A stretch of DNA of 64,000 nt from Thalassomonas sp. M1454 (GTDB lineage: Bacteria > Pseudomonadota > Gammaproteobacteria > Enterobacterales > Alteromonadaceae). The notes beneath the pieces were generated by a model. That model saw only the letters and a program-made list of their open reading frames with translations, was not told the DNA's origin and searched no databases. The position numbers were made by a program, and so were the translations under genes. Within the stretch, counting starts at the first letter, position 1. The number at the start of each line of letters is the position of its first letter. Below, one piece after another: positions 52,971 to 63,696 of the stretch. The stretch lies in the NCBI RefSeq assembly GCF_007097525.1, contig NZ_VKDD01000003.1, positions 289,777 through 353,776 of the forward strand, given 5' to 3'.

Positions 52971-55388
52971 CTACAAATTAGAGCCAATTGGCGAACCCGG
53001 CGGTAAGCTTACCGGTGCAGGAGTTTGAATCACTTTACCCTGCTCTAAACTAAATTGAATTTGTTTGCTTAATAATTGGTATTGAGCGTATAAAGGGTTC
53101 GATTTTTGGTGATAGTTAGACATCGACTTTAACCATTTATCTAAGCTAAGTAATTGCCCATAAACCGTAGTTTTAACTTCCGCCACCACGCTATTACTGT
53201 GATAAAGCGCTAATACACTATCGAGCACTTGTTGATTAACTCGTTGCTGTACTAATAGCTTTAACTCGGTTTGTGCTGGCTGTTTTATTGTTGTAGCAAA
53301 TAACTCGGTAATTAACTGGGCAACTGATAACTGTTGTTTATCCATAGCATGTTGCTGGGCTAAACGCGCAAGGCGCTGCTCATTAAGTAATAATGACAAG
53401 CTATGCTTAGCACTGGCCTGCGCCGCGGTTATAGGATCAAACGTTAAACCGGTATTTGAGCTGAAACTTTCTCGGTCACGATAAAAGCCATAAGCCTTAG
53501 GCGGAATTATTGAAATAATATCATCTGATAGCGTTAAAATATCGCTCGATAATGTATTTAAAAGTGCGTCTAACGCGGCTTTTTGCTGCTTGGCAATCAC
53601 CGTTTTTTGCGGCTGTGCATCTTCACCTTTTATTGCATAAGAGTAGTCGACACCGGCAATTAGCTTAGCCACAGCTTCAACTTGGTAACGATGAAAGTTA
53701 TAAATAGGTACTAAACTTTTTTCCAGTTCAGAATATGGCGTGCCATCTGCAATTGAATTGCGACCAAAATTATTAAGCGCTTTAGCTCGAACGGCCAAAA
53801 CATTATCTAACTCAATAATGGCATCACTACCATTGTCCCATAAGTGTCCATGACCATCCGCGCCTGATTTAGGACGAGCATCAGGATCTGACATATACAG
53901 CAATCCTTTAGCTTTAGTATCTTTTATTAATGCGGCTAATTGCTCAGATTCATTATTACCATACTCACCATACGCATAAGCAATAACGTGTTTATCCCAG
54001 TCGCCAATATCTTTGCTATAGGCGTCAGATAAGTCGATTTCGCCATTAGTAATTTTTACTAGAGGGTGTGGATAATCCATAACCGAGGCGCGATTATTAA
54101 CACTAGCAGAGAAATTATGGGCTATGCCAAGGGTATGCCCCACTTCATGTGCAGACAGTTGACGAATACGGGCAAGTGCCATTTCTTTTTGTGCGCTAGT
54201 ATCGGTGTTTGCATTAGTAAATGGTGAGGTTAGACCTAACGCAATAAGGTAGTCCTGACGCACTCGCAGAGAGCCTAGCGTTACATGGCCTTTTAATATT
54301 TCACCAGTTCTAGGGTCAATCACAGAAGAGCCATACGACCAACCGCGAGTTGCTCTGTGTACCCATTGAATTACGTTATAACGCACATCCATAGGGTCGG
54401 CATCTGCTGGCAGCATTTTTACTTGAAACGCATCTTTATAACCAATAGCAGCAAATGCTTGATCCCACCAAGCTGCGCCATCAAGTAAAGCAGAGCGAAC
54501 AGGCTCCGGCACACCAGGATCTAAATAATAAATAATTGGCTCCACTGCTTCACTAATTGCGGCACTAGGATCTTTTTTGTTTAAACGATGCCTTGGGATC
54601 ACACGTTGTATAAGTGACTCATCAATGGCACTCGCGTAGTCAGCATATTCTACCGACCACATACCTGAGTAAGGATGGAATTTTCGCGTTTTATAGTTGT
54701 TATCAGGTAGGCGGATTAACGAGTGGTGCATATTAACGGTAACTGCGCTAGCATCAGGCGTAACAGAGCGAAGGTATTGACCAGCTCCTGTACCTTTAAA
54801 GGTAATAATGGCCTCTAGTTCGGTATTATCGACAAATGCTTTACTGCGCTTTGCGTATAAGCCACTGCGGGTTGCATCAATAGCAAAGTTACCTTGTTTA
54901 CTATCTTTTAACCGTAACGCTAAATTATGAATATCAGATAATAAAAACGGCGTGTAATCTATGTATACTTTGCCATTAATTACCTGTTCAACTTTAAAGC
55001 CCCAAATAATTGAACTTGCAAATGCTTCATCAATGGCTTGGCGCTCTAACTCATTTTGACTGTCGGCGCGATAATAGCTATTTTTTTGACGTAAAAAAAC
55101 TTTATTACCAACTCGTTCAAATTGCACTAAGCGAGTATCGCCTAGCTGGCCTCTATCAATACCAATATCATTTGAGCCAATACCGTGTGGCAAACTACTT
55201 TGAAATAAAAATTCTTGATTAAAATTAGTTAGCTCAAGAAATACTTTGCCAGTTTCTTCGTCAATGTAGAAAGGAATATAACCTTGATGTAGGGTTTTAT
55301 TGTCAAAAAATTTATCCCCAGCAAAGCTATTAAAAGAAAACAAAAGGCTTGTTAAGAGTAGAAAAATTGATATTTTAGCGGTGTTCAT
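52971..55388 (-). CDS. Exported zinc metalloprotease (DUF4953/DUF5117 type)
   Basis: 805 residues from the ATG at 55388; a TTG three codons earlier is the alternative. Signal peptide to about residue 24. The N-terminal domain has KVFLELTNFNQEFLFQSSLPHGIGSNDIGIDRGQ; the catalytic region has QLSAHEVGHTLGIAHNF, an extended metzincin-type HExGHxxGxxH zinc site, followed by the Met-turn-like SVMDYP. Large metzincins of this layout occur in marine gammaproteobacteria and Bacteroidetes; substrates are unknown. It lies 38 bases upstream of mpl on the same strand, between mpl and fbp. Confidence 0.85.
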   Translation of the reverse strand: MNTAKISIFLLLTSLLFSFNSFAGDKFFDNKTLHQGYIPFYIDEETGKVFLELTNFNQEFLFQSSLPHGIGSNDIGIDRGQLGDTRLVQFERVGNKVFLRQKNSYYRADSQNELERQAIDEAFASSIIWGFKVEQVINGKVYIDYTPFLLSDIHNLALRLKDSKQGNFAIDATRSGLYAKRSKAFVDNTELEAIITFKGTGAGQYLRSVTPDASAVTVNMHHSLIRLPDNNYKTRKFHPYSGMWSVEYADYASAIDESLIQRVIPRHRLNKKDPSAAISEAVEPIIYYLDPGVPEPVRSALLDGAAWWDQAFAAIGYKDAFQVKMLPADADPMDVRYNVIQWVHRATRGWSYGSSVIDPRTGEILKGHVTLGSLRVRQDYLIALGLTSPFTNANTDTSAQKEMALARIRQLSAHEVGHTLGIAHNFSASVNNRASVMDYPHPLVKITNGEIDLSDAYSKDIGDWDKHVIAYAYGEYGNNESEQLAALIKDTKAKGLLYMSDPDARPKSGADGHGHLWDNGSDAIIELDNVLAVRAKALNNFGRNSIADGTPYSELEKSLVPIYNFHRYQVEAVAKLIAGVDYSYAIKGEDAQPQKTVIAKQQKAALDALLNTLSSDILTLSDDIISIIPPKAYGFYRDRESFSSNTGLTFDPITAAQASAKHSLSLLLNEQRLARLAQQHAMDKQQLSVAQLITELFATTIKQPAQTELKLLVQQRVNQQVLDSVLALYHSNSVVAEVKTTVYGQLLSLDKWLKSMSNYHQKSNPLYAQYQLLSKQIQFSLEQGKVIQTPAPVSLPPGSPIGSNL

Positions 55389-55585
55389 TTGATTCAATCC
55401 AAATTTGAATATTTATAATTATTATCTGCCACTAAATATACAATATTTATAGGTGAATTAGTTTAACTTATATGAAATATTTTTATTCACTATCAAATTA
55501 ACTATTTTCCTTAGTGTTCTTTAGATTTTTTTAGTACAATGTTTGCTCTAATTCCTTATAAAATTACAAAACCTTAGGTATTACA

Positions 55586-56554
55586 ATGCAACGAATTGCA
55601 CCAGCCCTACGCGAAGACAATGTTCCTCTAGACCTTATTTCTCTTATCAAAACCATCCTTGCCGCCACCAAAGAAATCTCTTTCCGTGTTGGTCAAGGTC
55701 AATTAAGTGGGGTATTAGGTTCCACTTTAGATGAAAATATTCAAGGTGAGATACAAAAGCAGTTAGATGTGGTATCTAACCAATTGTTCAAAGATATCAC
55801 TTTAGAATCTGGTTTTGTAAAAGCAATTTCATCAGAAGAAGAAGAAACTTCAGTAGCAGGACACGAAACAGGAAAATATATTGTTTCATTTGATCCTCTT
55901 GATGGTAGCTCGAACATCGAGATTAACTCATTAATTGGCACTATCTTTTCTATTATGGAAGCGCCTGAAGGCATGAAAGCTGCTGATCCTGATATGTTTA
56001 AACAACCTGGTACTAAACAAGTATGTGCCGGTTATGTTTTATATGGTCCATCAACAGTGTTAGCGCTTACTACGGGTAAAGGTACTCATTTTTATACCTT
56101 AGATAAAACTCACGGTAGTTACATGCTTACTGAACGTAACGTTAAAATACCTGAAGATACAGCAGAGTTTGCTATTAATATGTCAAACCAGCGTAGTTGG
56201 CAGCAACCAATGAAAAATTACATCGCTGATTTATTATTAGGTAAAGAAGGTCCGCGAGAGAAAAACTTTAACATGCGCTGGATTGCGGCTATGGTTGGTG
56301 ATGTACATAGACTATTAGTTCGTGGCGGTATATTTACTTACCCAAGTGATAACAGAGATCCTAATAAGCCATATAAGCTACGTTTAATGTACGAAGCAAA
56401 CCCAATGAGCTTCTTAGTTGAGCAAGCGGGTGGTTTAAGTGTTACCAGCACAGGACGAATCATGGAAATAGAGCCTACTGACATCCATCAGCGTGTTGAG
56501 GTAATTCTTGGCTCTAAAAACGAAGTTGAAAAGTGTTTAAGCTATTATAAATAA
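55586..56554 (+). CDS. fbp: Fructose-1,6-bisphosphatase class I
   Basis: 322 residues. Class I landmarks: [22 protein letters not shown], the metal/catalytic motif [15 protein letters not shown] and [18 protein letters not shown]. It performs the gluconeogenic step from fructose-1,6-bisphosphate to fructose-6-phosphate. Divergent from the metalloprotease gene. Terminator at 56578-56604. Confidence 0.94.
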   Translation: MQRIAPALREDNVPLDLISLIKTILAATKEISFRVGQGQLSGVLGSTLDENIQGEIQKQLDVVSNQLFKDITLESGFVKAISSEEEETSVAGHETGKYIVSFDPLDGSSNIEINSLIGTIFSIMEAPEGMKAADPDMFKQPGTKQVCAGYVLYGPSTVLALTTGKGTHFYTLDKTHGSYMLTERNVKIPEDTAEFAINMSNQRSWQQPMKNYIADLLLGKEGPREKNFNMRWIAAMVGDVHRLLVRGGIFTYPSDNRDPNKPYKLRLMYEANPMSFLVEQAGGLSVTSTGRIMEIEPTDIHQRVEVILGSKNEVEKCLSYYK

Positions 56555-56577
56555 AAACACTAATTAAAATTTCTTCT

Positions 56578-56604
56578 AAAAACTCGGTTATACCGAGTTT
56601 TTTT
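56578..56604 (+). terminator. fbp terminator
   Basis: Stem AAACTCGGT/ACCGAGTTT with a 3-base loop and a seven-T run. Confidence 0.85.
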
Positions 56605-56742
56605 ATGCCTAAAATTCACTCATCCAAACTCTAAGCCACTGTAGCGCATAACATTTTACTAACAAATTTTACATGTTCTAACTAGATAAATTAGCCATAT
56701 AAACCATAATGTGAACATAGAAGAAATGTCTAAGAGATTTAT

Positions 56743-59367
56743 ATGATTGTAAATAAGGTTAAAAAGACCTACTTATCAGCTCTATCGGTAAGCAGTTTAA
56801 TGTTAGTACTAATGTTAAATGTTTTTGCTGCGCCACAAGTATTAGCTGAAGAAAACATTGCGCCAGAGACTGAAGTTACAAGTAGTGAAACGGCTACCCA
56901 AGAGACTGTTGCTGTTCAAAATGAAAGCTCTAATGCCCAAACATCTGAAGGAGCACCTGAAAAAGCACCTACAGAGTCCAATACACAAGACAAGTCAGCC
57001 GATGATGCTTTATTGGAAGTAACTCCTGAGCAAGAGGCAAATGAAAATGCCGTCGTTGAAGAGCCTGTCACTGCCAATGAAGCGGAGCCTGTTGATTTAA
57101 CTTTATTAGAAGAGAACAGCCTTGAGAGCTTTGAAGCCGAGTTTTACGACTTAAAAGATAAAATCGCTAGCCTAAGTCGTAGTGCTGATGACTACGAAGA
57201 GTTATATGCTCGTTTACGACCGGTGCTTACCCAAAAGACCGAGCAGCTATACGCCATAATGAACAGCGATGGTGTTGACTTAAAACTAATGAGTCAAATG
57301 CAAAATGATGCGCAATTTCAAGATATCTTCAGCCGCGTACGTGAAATCAAAAACTTCTATCTACTGCGCCAACAAATTTTTAATGAAGCAACCGAAGAAT
57401 TCAGAGCATTACTTACCAGCAGTAAGTTAAATGGTATAACCGAAGCTAAGTTAGAAGCAAGCTATGTACAACTACAATTATTAATTATTACTAAAGCGAC
57501 ATTTCAACGTACCTTAGAGATCCCTGCTCGCTTTGAAGTAGCGCCATTAGATATAGTTATTAATATCGGCTTTTTACTGTTTGCCATTATTGTATTTAGG
57601 CTATGGCGTAAGTGGGCAAAAACTGGTTTAGCAGAACAACGCCAAAAGATCATGTCATCGCGCCCTCGTTCAGCTTTAAAAATGAAGGCTGCTCGTGCTA
57701 TATGGTACTTCGAACACACTCGCAAGCCATTAGAATGGTTATTATTTATTAACTTTATTTTGGCTAATATCGACATTCTACAAATCCCAATTATTATTGA
57801 AGTAGTTGGTACTGTCGCCCTTTGGTTATCACTTACCTTCTTTGCTTTTACCTTCGTTAGTAAGATGATTGAACGCGGTAAGCAAAATGTCCTTAAAGGC
57901 ATCAGTAAAAAACAATCAGCATCGTTAAAGTGGGTTATTTGGTGGTGCGGTTGGTATAAGCTTTCGTTCGAGTTAACCGCAATATTTATTGCCAACGGCA
58001 CCATATTTAGCTGGTTAGAAACTATTTTCTTAATCTTATTATTGCCTGTTTACGTATTCTTTATTTTTCAATGGCGCCAAGACTGCTTTACTTATGCCGA
58101 TGAAGAAAGAGATACACCTAACTTTATCCGTAAACTTATTGAAGTTCGCACCGGCTCGCGTGGCTTTATCAATGCCAACATTGCCCTATTGTTCGTGATC
58201 TACTTCTTTTTAACTAAGTTTTTCTTAAGCTTAATTTCAAAAGTTGAATCGGGCCGTAGGATCACAGCCGAGATTTACCGTAAAAAGCTACTTAACGACA
58301 ACAGTGAATTACTTGAGAAAAGTAAAGACTTAGCCAGCTTAGATGATGACAAACGCAAAATATTCATTGATGGTTTAGGCACTCAAATTGACTCTGTTTT
58401 TGAAGGCCCGGTTGAGTCTATTGTTAAAATGGCAAACTCAGATGAGCGTAGCCATATTGCCGTTATTGGTGAACGTGGTATAGGTAAAACTCATTTACTT
58501 AAGGAAATTACTCAACAATACCCTAAATCGCTAGTGGTTAACTGTAATGAAGACTTTGATGATGTAATTAAGTCAGTTAAAGAGCAGCTTGGTATTGACA
58601 GTGAAAACGTAAAAACTTCTGAAATTATCAAGGCACTACAAGAGCAAGAGATTGACCTATTCTTACTTGATAATTGTCACCGTATGCTTACCCCTGATAC
58701 CAGTGGTCAACGAGAAATCCGCCGCTTATTTGGTTGGGTTAATGAACTCAAAGGTCTGGGCTTATGGGTAATGACATACACTAGTAGCTCGTGGAAGTTA
58801 TTCAACGCTTTAGGTATTGCTACAGGTTTCTTTGCTAAGAAAATTGAATTGAAAAAATGGTCTGAAGAGCAAATTTGTCAATTATTTGATAAACGCTGTC
58901 TGGAGGCTGAAATTGAAATTGATTACAGTAATTTAATCATTCCAAGACAACTGGCCGATATTGAAGACGGTACCATAGAGCAACGTAATAAGGCGGGCGT
59001 ATACCGTATTATTTGGGGTTATGCTGATGGTAATCCGGCAATCGCTTGTCGTACTTTAGCTGACTCATTAATCATAGATAATGACAAACTCATTGCTAAG
59101 CTACCTTCATACCCTGACAGCCATATAATTGAAGCATTCGAAATTAACACCTTGTTAGTCCTGCGCGTTATTAGTCAATTTGGTCGATGTGGTGTGCAAG
59201 ACATTATTCAAAACCTACGTTTACATGGCTTAGTGGTAAATAGTGCCATTGCCGCTTGTGTAGCCCAAGGCATCATTGAACAAGTTAATGGTCGTTATCA
59301 AGTCAGCTGGCTGTGGTATCGCACTGTGTCTAAATACCTTGCTCGTCAAAACTTACTTACCCGCTAG
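56743..59367 (+). CDS. Membrane-anchored P-loop ATPase, partner of an MscS-type channel
   Basis: 874 residues. Signal or anchor (1-35), an acidic Glu/Thr-rich stretch (about 36-125), a helical, probably coiled-coil periplasmic part (126-265), about six membrane spans (near 269-287, two in 330-376, two in 396-444, 473-499), then a cytoplasmic NTPase: Walker A GERGIGKT (576-583), Walker B IDLFLLDN (637-644) followed by CHRM, and a C-terminal winged-helix-like region (about 800-874). The ATPase resembles AAA+/STAND-type domains. I recognise no named family. The MscS gene starts 12 bases downstream, so they are one operon. Likely an energy- or nucleotide-controlled partner of the channel; this is inference. 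Confidence 0.7.
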   Translation: MIVNKVKKTYLSALSVSSLMLVLMLNVFAAPQVLAEENIAPETEVTSSETATQETVAVQNESSNAQTSEGAPEKAPTESNTQDKSADDALLEVTPEQEANENAVVEEPVTANEAEPVDLTLLEENSLESFEAEFYDLKDKIASLSRSADDYEELYARLRPVLTQKTEQLYAIMNSDGVDLKLMSQMQNDAQFQDIFSRVREIKNFYLLRQQIFNEATEEFRALLTSSKLNGITEAKLEASYVQLQLLIITKATFQRTLEIPARFEVAPLDIVINIGFLLFAIIVFRLWRKWAKTGLAEQRQKIMSSRPRSALKMKAARAIWYFEHTRKPLEWLLFINFILANIDILQIPIIIEVVGTVALWLSLTFFAFTFVSKMIERGKQNVLKGISKKQSASLKWVIWWCGWYKLSFELTAIFIANGTIFSWLETIFLILLLPVYVFFIFQWRQDCFTYADEERDTPNFIRKLIEVRTGSRGFINANIALLFVIYFFLTKFFLSLISKVESGRRITAEIYRKKLLNDNSELLEKSKDLASLDDDKRKIFIDGLGTQIDSVFEGPVESIVKMANSDERSHIAVIGERGIGKTHLLKEITQQYPKSLVVNCNEDFDDVIKSVKEQLGIDSENVKTSEIIKALQEQEIDLFLLDNCHRMLTPDTSGQREIRRLFGWVNELKGLGLWVMTYTSSSWKLFNALGIATGFFAKKIELKKWSEEQICQLFDKRCLEAEIEIDYSNLIIPRQLADIEDGTIEQRNKAGVYRIIWGYADGNPAIACRTLADSLIIDNDKLIAKLPSYPDSHIIEAFEINTLLVLRVISQFGRCGVQDIIQNLRLHGLVVNSAIAACVAQGIIEQVNGRYQVSWLWYRTVSKYLARQNLLTR

Positions 59368-59379
59368 AGGACTGCATTC

Positions 59380-60303
59380 ATGTTAGCTAATAAAATAAAA
59401 TTTATTAAAGCCTTTTTCCTAGTTCTCACAACTTGGATGGTTTCAAACCCTGCACTTGCACAAATTCCAAATCAGGAAGAATTGCAAGTGATCACAACCC
59501 TTGCACAAGTGGTAAAACCGGCTGGTTTATTTATGTCGGTTATCCTATTTATTGTGGTTTGGGCGGTATTAAAGGTAACTAAAACCATAGTAAATGACTT
59601 AAGTGAAGTATTTGCTGAACGCCGTTTACTATTACAAAAAGCCTTAGTGTTTTTCCAATTCCTCAGCTATTTCTTTGCCATTACAACCGCGGTAATGATG
59701 AGTTTTGAGTTTAGTAAAGAATTGCTGGCAATCCTTGGTGGTACTTTAGCGGTAGCCTTTGGTTTTGCCATGAAAGATTTAGCCGCGTCAGTGGTAGCCG
59801 GCATAATCATCATGTTCGATAGACCATTTCAGGTGGGCGATAGAGTGTTATTTTCTGGGGAGTACGGCGATGTTACCTCTATTGGTTTACGTTCGGTAAA
59901 AATGACTACCTTAGATGATAATGTCATTACTATTCCAAACAACACGTTTTTAACGCAATTAACTTCATGTGGTAACTATGGTGAGTTAGATATGCAAGTG
60001 GCGATTAATTTTCATATTGGTATTGATGAAGACTTAGAGCAAGCGCAATCGACCATTCGTGAATGTGCGGCATTAAGTAAATTTGCTTATTTAAACAAAC
60101 CAATCAATGTATTAATTACCCAGGTATTAACCAATAACTTTATTGCTTACAAGCTTACTTTAAAAGTTTATGTACTTGATACTAAATACGAGAAAGCACT
60201 AGAAACAGATATTACTTTAAGAGTAAATAAAGAGTTTAGAAAACATGGTATTAAAGCACCTACCATGATGGTGACAAATTCGGTGAGCAGAGCACCTAGT
60301 TAA
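59380..60303 (+). CDS. MscS-family mechanosensitive channel
   Basis: 307 residues. Signal peptide (1-27), then spans near 45-65 and 88-112 and the pore-lining TM3 (GGTLAVAFGFAMKDLAASVVAGIIIMFDRPFQVGDRV), followed by the MscS beta domain (SGEYGDVTSIGLRSVKMTTLDDNVITIPNNTFLTQ) and the alpha/beta domain. Ribosome-binding site GAGG. In E. coli MscS the pore helix is rich in Gly/Ala as here. Directly after the membrane ATPase gene, with which it probably forms a complex. Confidence 0.9.
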   Translation: MLANKIKFIKAFFLVLTTWMVSNPALAQIPNQEELQVITTLAQVVKPAGLFMSVILFIVVWAVLKVTKTIVNDLSEVFAERRLLLQKALVFFQFLSYFFAITTAVMMSFEFSKELLAILGGTLAVAFGFAMKDLAASVVAGIIIMFDRPFQVGDRVLFSGEYGDVTSIGLRSVKMTTLDDNVITIPNNTFLTQLTSCGNYGELDMQVAINFHIGIDEDLEQAQSTIRECAALSKFAYLNKPINVLITQVLTNNFIAYKLTLKVYVLDTKYEKALETDITLRVNKEFRKHGIKAPTMMVTNSVSRAPS

Positions 60304-60372
60304 TATACACAAATATAATTTAAAAAGTTATAAGCTACTGTTCATAACTCTGTAGTTAAATAAACCCCAAAT

Positions 60373-60398
60373 AAAAACCCCATCAAATGATGGGGTTT
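60373..60398. terminator. Bidirectional terminator between MscS-type and LRR lipoprotein genes
   Basis: 11-bp stem AAACCCCATCA and its complement with a 2-base loop; five A precede the stem (T run on the minus strand). It lies between converging genes. Confidence 0.8.
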
Positions 60399-60429
60399 GT
60401 TAATTTGTATTTAATAAATTATCAAGCTA

Positions 60430-63400
60430 TTAAGGTTGACATATATCGTCTTCACACTCTACAGGTGTTGAACGTTCAGAAAATGGAACTATTCTAATTT
60501 TACTAAAATCAACTTCAAAGCTTTGACTATCATCTAACTCTGGGATCACACCATTATATGCAGCATTAAGCAATGCATCAGGAGATGCGCCCGGAGTACA
60601 AGTTGCGATTGAACTACCAGCTTGAGCACTACAACGAGGGAAGTGAGCATTTGGGAAGTCTTGTACCCAACTAATTTCACCCTCGAAGTGATCGCCTGTA
60701 ATAGTACATTGATATTGTCCTTCACCAATTGATGGACATACATCAAATTCATCACCGTTGCCATTGTATATACGAGCATAGTCTGTATGTAAGATAGTTA
60801 AGATTAAACGTCTTTCAAAGCTATCTCTGAACACATTACCTGCTGGAATTGAGCTATCAAACTCTAATGACCATTCAGCAATCTTCCATTTTTTACCCGA
60901 GTTTACAGGGTATTCATATAGATCCCAACCAGTATCCTTACAAATCATCTGTGTTGCATTTTCTTCTGCACTACAAACAGGTGTATTAGATGTTGCTGAA
61001 TTTGACTCCCAACATAGAGGATAACCATTCCACATTGCGCCAATACAGGCTACCATATCAATTTCACCTAAATTGGTTGAACCGCCAGAGCGCGATAAAT
61101 TAAGAACTTCTCTTTTGAAAATAGCTGACACTGGTTTATTAGTAATCGCATCTCGTAACACAGGCTCCTTACATTCTTCGTTGCCCACAAAATCACTAAC
61201 CAAAGACAATGATTCTGCTTTTTCCTTTAACCAGTTATTCTGCTCACATGAATGTGGGTTACCAGCAATGTGTAATGTAAGTGGTAAAGTAGTCGCTTCA
61301 AGTAAATCAGTAAGGTCACTTATATTATTTGCATTTAAATACAATCTTTCTAAAGCGGCCATAGAAGCTACAGCAGAAACTTCAACGATTTCATTAGCTG
61401 ACAGGTTTAGTCTTTGTAAGTTAATCAGTGTGTTTAAACTATTAAAATTATCAATGGTATTATTATTGGCTAACAGGGTTGTTAAGTTAGTGTGCACAGC
61501 CAAAGGTGAAACATCTGTCAAAGAAGAAATCACAGTAACAGTTTCTTCTTGTGTTTGTGGATCAACTTCTGTTTCAACTATAGTGTTATTTGAAACGTCT
61601 AAGTAAGTTAATGCAGTGCTAGCTTCGATGATACTTAAATCAGATACGCCAGTTTCAGAGAGGTTTAGAGCTTCAAGCTTAGTTAAAGATGAAAGAGCAC
61701 TAAAATCTGTAATAGGGTTAATATTTAAACTTAACGAAGTTAACTCTGTAAGAGCTTCAATGCCTGCCAATGAATTAATATCATTATCACTTAAATTCAA
61801 CGTTTGTAAGCTAGTTAAAGATGACAAAGGATTAAGGTTTTTAATCTTATTTCCGTGTAAATCTAATGAAGTGAAAGCGACTAAGTTTGCAAGTGGCGAG
61901 ATATCAACAATATTATTATCATAAAAACTTACATCATTTAATTTAACTAATTTAGTGAAATCAGGAAGTGTTTGTACATTTGAGTTATGTGCATACAAAG
62001 AGCTTAAGTTAGTCATTGATTCTGTAAATGTTAAATCTGAAACTTGTGTGTATGACACATCTAAGCTATTTAAATTAACTAAGCTAGATAAGCTCGTTAA
62101 ATCACTCACTAATGCACCATTCAAATTTAAGTTACTAAGTTTTGTTAAACCAACTAAAGCACCAAGATTATTAAACTTTGACCCTGTTAGATCTAATTTT
62201 TCCAAATTAGTTAAGTTTGTTAAAAAATCAAAATTTACTAATTCAGGCATATTTTGAATTGACAAGCTTTTCAGGTTTGTTAATTCTGCTAACACGCTAA
62301 GGTCTGTAAGTTGAGCATTTTTGAAGCTAATAGAGTTCAGGTGTGTAAAATATTGTAGATTATCTGTATGAGTCATTTCTTTAAACTCACTACAATCTAG
62401 ATCTTTAATTTCTAGAATAGAAGTATCATCTAGATCGGAACCATCGACACCATAAACCACATTAGCCGTATAAGTAATACAGTGTCTAAATCTAGATGAA
62501 TTTCTCCCAGGATCTGGTCTAAAGGTTAGCGCGCCAATAGTTGGTGCATATTTATTCTTATCAAGAGGGTAAAAATCAACTTCATTTAAATAACCATCAT
62601 TATCAAAATCAGGATCACAAGTATTTGGTGTTGGGTTAGCTGGATCACAAATATTTAAAATACCGTCGCCGTCTGTGTCAGGAAACTCAACTAAATCGTG
62701 GTCACCCCAAATCTCAAGAATAGTAGTTGCTATAAGCTCTGGATCACTATTAATTTCACTTAAAACTTGAGTATAAACTTCATTGTTGTTCAACAACTCC
62801 AAAGTATCAGAAACTGCTTCAGGTAAATCGTAATCTGGGTTATCAATAACTACCTTTAGAACTGAAGCTAACTCTTGTATTTGTTTAAAATCAGCAGCAA
62901 GTAGCTGTTGAAGTTCATGTAAACGTGCTTCAGTAGTTATTTCGTTGCCATTGTTTAATCTTTTTAATAGCACATATTCAGCGGTAGTTACGTTAGTAAC
63001 ATTTACACCAAAATAGTTATTAGCAAGAACAAATTCTTGAGACGTTTCACTTGCTTTTACTGTATTAAAACTTTCAAGCAATGAAATCAGTTTAACACCT
63101 GCATGCTTATCTTCAGTACCTAATGCGGTAATTTTAACTAAATTGTCGAAGTTGCGTTCATCAACTTCTAAGTCAATAGAATATGTACCTTGGCTGTCAG
63201 CTCTTACATTAAACGACTCATCACCAATTTCAAGAGTTACATCTGCATAGGTAATTTTTTCATCTTTAACTAAACCTTGGATAAAAAGGCTCTTTTTAAT
63301 TGGCTTACTGGTAAAGACTAATGAACTTGTAGCTGTTGCACCATCATCATCGGTAACAGTAAGCGTTATAACAAATTCCAAATTTTCTTCGACACTTGGA

Positions 63401-63696
63401 GCTACAAAGCTAATATTGGCAGAGTCTGCACCAGTTAACTCGACTGCAGGATTATCTACAGACCAAGAAAAGCTTGCGATTGTACCATCTAGATCACTAG
63501 CATTTGCTGCCATTTCGATAGTTTTCTTTTCAAGCGACTGGTTAGCTCCTGCAATAGCTACAGTAGGAGCAACATTAGCTGGTGCCTCAGGCGTAGCAGA
63601 GCCACCGCCACCACCGCCGCCACAGCCGGTTAATAATGTAGTAGCAACTAAACCACTACCGTATATCAATTTTCTTAATTTTGGAGTCAAACTCAT
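60430..63696 (-). CDS. Internalin-like leucine-rich-repeat surface lipoprotein
   Basis: 1088 residues, start ATG with AGGAAGAG upstream. Lipobox LTGC (Cys25) and a poly-Gly linker; PKD/Ig-like domain (about 43-130); a module shared with the lipoprotein at 21163-23613 (about 136-330, QGLVKDEKITYADVTLEI...RADSQGTYSIDL); a calcium-binding Asp-rich segment (DTDGDGILNICDP, DFDNDGYLNEVDFYP, about 346-380); then about 14 LRRs of 22 residues (LTNLEKLDLTGSKFNNLGALVG type, about 440-800); and a Cys-containing C-terminal region. Surface display and ligand or host-surface adhesion are inferred from the LRR type. Confidence 0.82.
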   Translation of the reverse strand: MSLTPKLRKLIYGSGLVATTLLTGCGGGGGGGSATPEAPANVAPTVAIAGANQSLEKKTIEMAANASDLDGTIASFSWSVDNPAVELTGADSANISFVAPSVEENLEFVITLTVTDDDGATATSSLVFTSKPIKKSLFIQGLVKDEKITYADVTLEIGDESFNVRADSQGTYSIDLEVDERNFDNLVKITALGTEDKHAGVKLISLLESFNTVKASETSQEFVLANNYFGVNVTNVTTAEYVLLKRLNNGNEITTEARLHELQQLLAADFKQIQELASVLKVVIDNPDYDLPEAVSDTLELLNNNEVYTQVLSEINSDPELIATTILEIWGDHDLVEFPDTDGDGILNICDPANPTPNTCDPDFDNDGYLNEVDFYPLDKNKYAPTIGALTFRPDPGRNSSRFRHCITYTANVVYGVDGSDLDDTSILEIKDLDCSEFKEMTHTDNLQYFTHLNSISFKNAQLTDLSVLAELTNLKSLSIQNMPELVNFDFLTNLTNLEKLDLTGSKFNNLGALVGLTKLSNLNLNGALVSDLTSLSSLVNLNSLDVSYTQVSDLTFTESMTNLSSLYAHNSNVQTLPDFTKLVKLNDVSFYDNNIVDISPLANLVAFTSLDLHGNKIKNLNPLSSLTSLQTLNLSDNDINSLAGIEALTELTSLSLNINPITDFSALSSLTKLEALNLSETGVSDLSIIEASTALTYLDVSNNTIVETEVDPQTQEETVTVISSLTDVSPLAVHTNLTTLLANNNTIDNFNSLNTLINLQRLNLSANEIVEVSAVASMAALERLYLNANNISDLTDLLEATTLPLTLHIAGNPHSCEQNNWLKEKAESLSLVSDFVGNEECKEPVLRDAITNKPVSAIFKREVLNLSRSGGSTNLGEIDMVACIGAMWNGYPLCWESNSATSNTPVCSAEENATQMICKDTGWDLYEYPVNSGKKWKIAEWSLEFDSSIPAGNVFRDSFERRLILTILHTDYARIYNGNGDEFDVCPSIGEGQYQCTITGDHFEGEISWVQDFPNAHFPRCSAQAGSSIATCTPGASPDALLNAAYNGVIPELDDSQSFEVDFSKIRIVPFSERSTPVECEDDICQP

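Noticed and set aside
56743..59367. STAND-type antiphage defence protein
   Set aside because: There is a P-loop domain with a winged-helix-like end, but no defence effector or defence neighbours; the tight link to an MscS gene between housekeeping genes favours a membrane or osmotic role.
61073..62257. Several long plus-strand open frames opposite the LRR gene
   Set aside because: They arise from the regular codon pattern of the leucine-rich repeats and carry no domain, signal or start region.
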